From an uncultured Eubacteriales bacterium (GTDB lineage: Bacteria > Bacillota > Clostridia > Christensenellales > UBA1242): a stretch of 28,134 nucleotides of DNA. Location of the stretch: assembly GCA_949067325.1 (NCBI GenBank), contig CARTDZ010000011.1, positions 1 to 28,134 on the forward strand, read 5' to 3'. This document shows, piece after piece, positions 23,291 to 28,134 of the stretch. The position numbers and the translations under genes were made by a program. The notes under the pieces were generated by a model. It was not told the origin of the DNA and made no database searches. It saw only the letters and a program-made list of their open reading frames with translations. Within the stretch, counting starts at the first letter, position 1. Every line of letters begins with the position of its first letter.

Positions 23291-25447
23291 CTAGTCCTCC
23301 TGTTTTTCTATCCCCTTCATTGTGAGAGAAATTCGTTTTTTATTCACATCGACTGAAAGCACTTTGACTTCCACTCGATCGCCAACTTTAAGTACTTCTG
23401 ATGGGTGTTTGATAAAGGCGTCTGAGATTTGTGAGATATGCACAAGGCCGTCTTGGTGAACACTTATATCGACAAACGCACCAAAGTCAACTACGTTGCG
23501 GACTGTGCCTGAAATAACCATGCCTTCTTTGAGGTCTTCGAGTGAGAGAATATCGCTGCGAAGAACTGGTTTTGGCATACTTTCACGGATATCGCGGCCT
23601 GGTTTGAGCAGTTCTTTGACCATATCTTCAAGGGTTGGAATACCTATTCCACATTCCTTTGCCACCTTTTCTTCGCCCATAGCTTTGACGAGGTTTGGAA
23701 GTTCTGCCAAGTTGCCATTTTTCACATCATCTTCTTTGAGTTTGAAAAGCGAAAGGAGTTTTTTGGCGGCTGGGTAGCTTTCCGGGTGAACGGCTGTGTT
23801 GTCAAGGATTTCTTCGCCCCCGACCACTCTTAAGAAACCTGCACATTGTTCGTAAGCTTTTGGACCAAGTTTTGAGACTGAAAGAAGTTGCTCTCTATTT
23901 TTTATGCCTTTGTTTTTGGCTCTGAAAGCGACTATATTTTTGGCTATTGACATATTGAGGCCAGAGACATATGACAGAAGGCTTGGAGAGGCTGTATTTA
24001 GGTCAACGCCAACGCTGTTTACGCAGTCTTCAACCACGCCTGAAAGCACTTCTGAGAGGCGATTTTGAGGCATATCGTGTTGATACTGACCTACTCCTAT
24101 AGATTTGACGTCTATTTTGATAAGTTCAGCAAGTGGGTCTTGAAGACGACGAGCGATTGACACTGCACTTCGAAGAGAGACGTCGTAGTCTGGAAATTCT
24201 TCAGCGCCAAGCTTTGAAGCTGAATAAACTGAAGCTCCTGCCTCGCTGACTACTGCGTAGCTGACTTTGCGCGAGGTGTGTTTTATGAGTTCAGCGACAA
24301 ATATTTCTGCTTCTTTTGAAGCTGTGCCGTTGCCGATTGAAACAACGTCAACATTGTATTTGTCGATAAGTTTTTTAAGCTTTTCAATAGACTCTTCAGT
24401 CTTTGATTGTGGTGGTGTTGGATAGATAACGGTTGTGTCGAGGACATTTCCGTTTTTGTCTATTACGGCTATTTTGCAGCCTGTTCTGTAAGCTGGGTCG
24501 AGGCCTAGAATTATGTTGTTCTTAAGAGGAGCTTCCATAAGAAGAGGTTTTAAGTTGACCTCAAACATTTTGATAGCTTGTTCGTTTGCCCTATCAGTGA
24601 GATTGTTTCGACACTCGCGTTCAAGTGCTGGAAAAAGAAGGCGATCATAGCTGTCTTCTATTGTTTCTTCCATAAGAGCGTCTGTGTCAGGGTTATTCTT
24701 TTTAAAGAACTTGTTTATCACTGCAAAGGTAAGTTTTGGGTCGATTATTATATTTACCTTTAAGCATTTTTCCTTTTCGCCGCGGTTGATAGCGAGAATG
24801 CGATGACTTGGAAGATTTTTGACTTCTTGTTTAAAGCCCGCATAGGTTTCATAAGTGGCGCTGTTTTCGTTTTCGACAAGCTCGCAAGATATTGTGGCTT
24901 TGTTTTCGAGAAGAGTGCGAAGTTCTTTGCGAAGTTCTGCATTGTCTGAAATACGTTCTGCAACGATGTCTTTTGCGCCTGCAATGGCTTCGTTTTCATC
25001 TTTTACTTCTTCGTTTATATATTTTTTGGCCTCATCTTTTATAACAAAAGCTTTGCTTTGTGCTTGCAAGATGTCTGCAAGGCCTTCAAGCCCTTTTGCG
25101 ATAGCGACTGACGCCCTTGTTTTGCGTTTTGGTTTGTATGGACGATAAATATCTTCGACTTCTGTCATTGTTTGAGCTTCAGAGAGAGCTTTTTTAAGTT
25201 CGTCAGTCCACTTGCCCTGCTCTGTTATTGCCTTTTCAACCTTGATTTTTTCGTCAGTGAGGTTTCTGAGATATTTAAGCCTATCAGCAAACTCACGAAG
25301 GGTTTGGTCGTCACAAGTGCCGTGCATTTCTTTGCGGTAACGTGCGATAAAAGGTATTGTACAGCCTTCGTCCAAAAGATTGATGATATTTTGCGAATAT
25401 TCAGTTTTAAGTCCAAATTCGCTTGCAAGTTGATTTACTATTTCCAT
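23291..25447 (-). CDS. tex: Tex family transcription/RNA-binding protein
   Basis: The 718-residue nucleic-acid-binding protein is related to eukaryotic Spt6. Its parts occur in the usual order: N-terminal helical domain with CTIPFIARYRKEMHG (about 29-43), a YqgF/RNase H-like domain starting IILGLDPAYRTGCKIAVID, a helix-hairpin-helix part (VDLNTASPSLLSYVSGL), and a C-terminal S1 domain (EGMVISGTVRNVVDFGAFVDISVHQ-like) ending about residue 715. The role in transcription accuracy or toxin/stress expression is only partly understood. TAAGGAGA precedes the ATG. It overlaps the end of the amidohydrolase-like gene by ten bases, and mcsA starts ten bases after its stop, so it lies in the place where ctsR usually stands. 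Confidence 0.93.
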   Translation of the reverse strand: MEIVNQLASEFGLKTEYSQNIINLLDEGCTIPFIARYRKEMHGTCDDQTLREFADRLKYLRNLTDEKIKVEKAITEQGKWTDELKKALSEAQTMTEVEDIYRPYKPKRKTRASVAIAKGLEGLADILQAQSKAFVIKDEAKKYINEEVKDENEAIAGAKDIVAERISDNAELRKELRTLLENKATISCELVENENSATYETYAGFKQEVKNLPSHRILAINRGEKEKCLKVNIIIDPKLTFAVINKFFKKNNPDTDALMEETIEDSYDRLLFPALERECRNNLTDRANEQAIKMFEVNLKPLLMEAPLKNNIILGLDPAYRTGCKIAVIDKNGNVLDTTVIYPTPPQSKTEESIEKLKKLIDKYNVDVVSIGNGTASKEAEIFVAELIKHTSRKVSYAVVSEAGASVYSASKLGAEEFPDYDVSLRSAVSIARRLQDPLAELIKIDVKSIGVGQYQHDMPQNRLSEVLSGVVEDCVNSVGVDLNTASPSLLSYVSGLNMSIAKNIVAFRAKNKGIKNREQLLSVSKLGPKAYEQCAGFLRVVGGEEILDNTAVHPESYPAAKKLLSLFKLKEDDVKNGNLAELPNLVKAMGEEKVAKECGIGIPTLEDMVKELLKPGRDIRESMPKPVLRSDILSLEDLKEGMVISGTVRNVVDFGAFVDISVHQDGLVHISQISDAFIKHPSEVLKVGDRVEVKVLSVDVNKKRISLTMKGIEKQED

Positions 25448-26424
25448 AAAATTTTCTCCTTAATTATTTTTTCTGCCTGGCTTTGCCAGAGGTTTGATTT
25501 TGTTGTGTTTTGGTTGGATTTTTGCTTAAACATGATAGCGTTTTCAAGCGGAAGAAGTGGCGACAGCTCTTCATAGGCGTTTTGGTCAGCAAGGATTGAG
25601 TTTGAGAGCTTGGAAGTGTTTATTAACCCTCGCTCATAGAGCAGATTTGCTGTGTTTCCTTGGGCGAGAGTGGCTTCTGAAGGCATATCTATTTGAGGAT
25701 AAGCGTCAGATGCGAGATGATAGGTTATATTTTTGTTTTGTATTGTGTAAAGGTTGACAGCGCCCCTGCCAAGCATCATATCACTGCGAGGCGAGAGAAT
25801 GATTTGTGCGTCGTAAGAAGCAATGATATCGAGATCATCTTTGTCTATAAAATTACAGCCGAGAAGGCTTATTTTTCTATCCAAAAGGCCAAAATCTTCA
25901 AGTATGCGTGCTGGTGAAGCTTTATATTTTTGGCTCAAAATGCCGACTTCTTCTAAAGTTTTGCCAAAGTGGACTATGAGAGGTATTTTCATTTTGGCGG
26001 CGAGATCTGAAATATATGAGAGTGTTTTTTCGTTTTCTTCAACGAGGTCTGATATTTCAAGAGCAATTTTTTCGCCAATAAAGTCCTTTGTTTGCAAGCC
26101 TTCTAGTGCGTCTAGTGGCAAGATCAGCTTGCCTGACATATCAAATTCCTCAAAAAGAGGCAGAACGCAGGAAGAAGGCGACTTTAAGTTTATTTTTCCT
26201 ACCCCTGCAAGTTTGTTTTGCATAAGCACAAAGCGAGCGAGCGTAAGAATTTCCTCATCAGTGAAGGTGGCGTTTTGTAAAAGTTCGTCAGTTTGCTGTG
26301 ATGGTAGAAAATTGTTTGCAGCTGTTTGCAAAAGGTCGCAATATGCGTTGTAGAAAGTTTTGGATAGATCAGCGTTTTCTTTTGCACTTTTGTCAGCAAT
26401 TGTTGTGGCTTGAGTTTGTTGCAT
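25438..26424 (-). CDS. amidohydrolase-like protein, probably lacking part of the metal site
   Basis: The 328-residue protein matches the central and C-terminal parts of the chlorohydrolase/S-adenosylhomocysteine-deaminase branch of amidohydrolases: IPLIVHFGKTLEEVG, SPARILEDFGLLDRKISLLG, IILSPRSDMMLGRGAVNLY and YHLASDAY followed by EATLAQGN. The first-strand HxH metal motif is absent; the N-terminal 110 residues carry only helices. The His expected after LLG (usually in AHC) is replaced (LLGCNF). The strand-5 His and the last Asp remain. It may therefore be inactive, use a different metal set, or act as a binding protein. A normal family member is about 430 residues. It is the first gene of the tex-mcsA-mcsB-clpC transcript, with TAAGGAGA before the ATG. 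Confidence 0.65.
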   Translation of the reverse strand: MQQTQATTIADKSAKENADLSKTFYNAYCDLLQTAANNFLPSQQTDELLQNATFTDEEILTLARFVLMQNKLAGVGKINLKSPSSCVLPLFEEFDMSGKLILPLDALEGLQTKDFIGEKIALEISDLVEENEKTLSYISDLAAKMKIPLIVHFGKTLEEVGILSQKYKASPARILEDFGLLDRKISLLGCNFIDKDDLDIIASYDAQIILSPRSDMMLGRGAVNLYTIQNKNITYHLASDAYPQIDMPSEATLAQGNTANLLYERGLINTSKLSNSILADQNAYEELSPLLPLENAIMFKQKSNQNTTKSNLWQSQAEKIIKEKILWK

Positions 26425-26444
26425 ATTTCTCCTTAATTAGTTCA

Positions 26445-26473
26445 ATTATACAATAAAAGGAGGATTTTGCCAA
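26445..26473 (-). promoter_or_regulatory. sigma-A promoter for the amidohydrolase-like/tex/mcsAB/clpC operon
   Basis: On the minus strand TTGGCA (26468-26473), 17 bases, then a perfect TATAAT (26445-26450). The -35 abuts the dinB ATG and the spacer covers the dinB ribosome site. No CtsR heptad repeat or CIRCE element was recognised beside it. Confidence 0.68.
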
Positions 26474-27667
26474 ATGAAAGTGCGGGTTATTTTGCATTCT
26501 GACGTAAATAATTTTTTTGCGTCAGTAGAAAGTGCGACAAGGCCTGAACTTTTTGGCAAGGCAGTGGCTGTGACTGGCAATCCTGAGAAGAGGACTGGAA
26601 TAATCCTTGCCAAGAATGAGATTGCCAAAAAAGCAGGAGTTAAGACTGGGCAAGCGATTTGGGAAGCCAAACAGTTATGCCCTGATTTGGTATGTTTGCC
26701 ACCGCATTATGACCTGTATGAAGAGATTTCTGAAAAATTGGCAGGCATTTATTTGAATTATACCAATTTTGTTGAGCCGCTTGGGCTTGACGAGTGCTGG
26801 CTTGACGTAACTGACAGTTTGAATTATCTTAAAAAAAACGGCAAAGAGATTGCCGACGAGATAAGAATGAAGGTGAAAGACGAATTTGGCTTTACCGTAT
26901 CAGTTGGAGTGAGTTTTTCAAAAATTTTTGCCAAGCTTGGCTCTGACATGAAAAAGCCAGACGCCACCACCGTGATTGGATACGAAAATTTTAAAGAGAT
27001 GACATATGGTCTGCCCTTAAATTCTATTGTTGGCATTGGGCATAGGCTGGAGCGAAAGTTTAGAAAAATAAACGTTTTGACTATAGGCGATTTTGTGCTT
27101 TTGAGCGATGAGTTTTTGAAGGAGCTTATGGGCAAGACTGGAGTTGAACTTAAGAGCAAACTTTTGGGCGAATTTGAAGAAAAAGTGCTTGATTTTTACA
27201 CCCTGCCACCACCTAAAAGCATTGGCAATGGCACAACTACTATAAGAGATATTTTGACCCGTGAAGAAGTAAAAAAGACCATATATTTTCTTGCTGAAAA
27301 AGTTTCTGCAAGAATGATCAAGCATGGTGTTTTGTGTCAAACTTTGACCATTTCAATCAAAACAAACAAGCTTGAAAGGTTTGCAAAATCTCAAAAAGTG
27401 CGAGAGACGCAATCAGTAAAAGAGCTTGCTGAAAACGCGATGAGTATTGTTGATAAGTTATGGAAATATAACATTCCTATCAGAAGTATAAGGCTTAGAG
27501 CGTCGAGTTTGGTTTCAGCGAAGGTAAAACAGGTTTCGATGTTTGATGAGGAGAAGGAAGATTTTTCTAAGAGCAAGGTTGAGATTGAAGAGCGGTTTGG
27601 CAAGGTATTTTTGGCAAGTGACAAAGCAGCATTTTTGAACACATCAAAGCACCCGCAGGAAGAGTAA
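26474..27667 (+). CDS. dinB: DNA polymerase IV (Y-family, DinB)
   Basis: This 397-residue translesion polymerase begins with the metal-binding HSDVNNFFASVE (8-19); the catalytic pair is in GLDECWLDVT (about 103-112). The steric and finger parts (ILAKNEIAKKAGVKTG) and thumb helix-hairpin-helix (LNSIVGIGHRLERKFRKINVLTIGDF) are present. A beta-clamp-binding motif QVSMF lies at residues 353-357, followed by an acidic tail of about 40 residues. AAAGGAGG precedes the ATG. Its promoter is not clear; the upstream space is shared with the divergent tex/clpC operon promoter. No SOS (LexA) box was recognised there. Confidence 0.95.
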   Translation: MKVRVILHSDVNNFFASVESATRPELFGKAVAVTGNPEKRTGIILAKNEIAKKAGVKTGQAIWEAKQLCPDLVCLPPHYDLYEEISEKLAGIYLNYTNFVEPLGLDECWLDVTDSLNYLKKNGKEIADEIRMKVKDEFGFTVSVGVSFSKIFAKLGSDMKKPDATTVIGYENFKEMTYGLPLNSIVGIGHRLERKFRKINVLTIGDFVLLSDEFLKELMGKTGVELKSKLLGEFEEKVLDFYTLPPPKSIGNGTTTIRDILTREEVKKTIYFLAEKVSARMIKHGVLCQTLTISIKTNKLERFAKSQKVRETQSVKELAENAMSIVDKLWKYNIPIRSIRLRASSLVSAKVKQVSMFDEEKEDFSKSKVEIEERFGKVFLASDKAAFLNTSKHPQEE

Positions 27668-27752
27668 ACCTTGAAGAAATTTGAAGAAAACAGAATTTTG
27701 TTTTTTTGAAGATTTGCATGATTTTGGGTTGATTTTTTTGGTAAAGTTTTTA

Positions 27753-27783
27753 TAAAAAAATCCTCACTATTTTTGTGAGGATT
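27753..27783 (-). terminator. Rho-independent terminator of trxB
   Basis: On the minus strand AATCCTCAC (27783-27775) pairs with GTGAGGATT (27767-27759) around a 7-base loop, followed by a T7 run. The trxB stop codon TAG overlaps the loop. Confidence 0.85.
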
Positions 27784-28134
27784 GATGATCAAATATTGAG
27801 ATGTATTTGACTGCTTCTGTGCCTGCAACAGCACCGTCACCGACGGCTGTAGCTATTTGGCGGATTGAACCTTCTCTTACGTCGCCGCAAACAAAAACGC
27901 CTTGAATATTTGTGTGCATATTTGAATCAGTTTTGATATACCCTTTGTCGTTCAGCTCGATTTGCCCTTGAAGAATGGTTGTGTCTGGCCTTCTGCCAAT
28001 CGCGACAAATACGGCGTCGACAGAAAGAGTTTCTTCCTTTTCATCTTGAAGAATAGTGATAGATTTTACATTTTCATCACCCTCTATTTTTTTTGAAATT
28101 GGCAAGGATTTTTTTGCTGGTTCTATTTTGGTTA
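27767..28134 (-). CDS. trxB: thioredoxin reductase, C-terminal part (5' end outside the window)
   Basis: About 122 codons are visible and the frame stays open to the window edge, so the gene continues beyond it. The visible part is the C-terminal FAD-binding half of a thioredoxin reductase-like flavoprotein: VDAVFVAIGRRPDT, then NIQGVFVCGDVREGSIRQIATAVGDGA (a 20-plus residue FAD motif centred on GDVR) and a final helix TEAVKYI. The redox CxxC and NADPH domain lie in the missing part, so close relatives such as ferredoxin-dependent reductases cannot be excluded. It is convergent with dinB. Confidence 0.88.
   Translation of the reverse strand, partial: TKIEPAKKSLPISKKIEGDENVKSITILQDEKEETLSVDAVFVAIGRRPDTTILQGQIELNDKGYIKTDSNMHTNIQGVFVCGDVREGSIRQIATAVGDGAVAGTEAVKYISIFDHQSSQK

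Noticed and set aside
26425..26480. CtsR heptad operator or CIRCE element before the tex-clpC operon
   Set aside because: No pair of GGTCAAA-like heptads and no TTAGCACTC/GAGTGCTAA palindrome was found here or in the mcsB-clpC gap (22042-22110).

Overview
The window comes from a low-GC, Gram-positive, endospore-forming Clostridia-type bacterium. The evidence is a set of sporulation genes (GPR spore protease, YtfJ, DacF, DUF2953/YtfI and a BclA-like collagen protein), a McsA-McsB-ClpC protein quality-control cluster, Gram-positive ribosome binding sites (AGGAGG types), sigma-A promoters of the form TTGACA-N17-TATAAT, and normal use of TGA as stop. A large M60 mucin-type metallopeptidase suggests a host-associated, probably gut, lifestyle. 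The exact lineage cannot be fixed from this sequence; an uncultured Christensenellales-like or other reduced Clostridia is plausible (inference).

Layout. (1) 1-10751 is the accessory part: an alpha/beta hydrolase (+), a two-gene ABC-2 exporter (-), a hypoxanthine/uracil-type DNA glycosylase (+), a 1286-residue surface M60 peptidase (+), a family 2 glycosyltransferase (+) and a collagen-like protein with a BclA-type C-terminal domain (+). The last two probably form a spore-surface glycoprotein module. (2) 10828-17857 is a conserved minus-strand block: gpr, ytfI, ytfJ, dacF, rluB, an HI0933-type flavoprotein, plsC, an S1-domain ribosomal protein and a tRNA-Thr(CGT). The order matches a well-known clostridial cluster, but spmA/spmB and cmk/ispH are not at their usual places. 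(3) 17864-19566 holds rpsT (+), dcd (-) and hpf (-). (4) 19603-26473 is a minus-strand stress operon: a degenerate amidohydrolase-like protein, tex, a 49-residue mini-McsA, mcsB and clpC. No ctsR is seen. (5) 26474-28134 holds dinB (+) and the C-terminal part of a thioredoxin reductase (-, cut by the window edge).

How the genes work together. McsB marks proteins with phosphoarginine and ClpC unfolds them for ClpP. The usual McsA partner is cut down to one zinc-finger module, and McsB has lost half of its RDxxRA phosphoarginine-sensing motif, so regulation of this pathway looks simplified. The gpr gene has a compact product with almost no propeptide and a possible forespore-type promoter lying so close to its ATG that its mRNA may be leaderless. 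The glycosyltransferase and collagen-like genes carry possible mother-cell sigma-E/K-type promoter elements, fitting a role late in sporulation.

The strongest leads are the mini-McsA operon without ctsR, the glycosyltransferase/collagen pair, and the compact GPR. No CRISPR array, insertion sequence, prophage gene or riboswitch was recognised.
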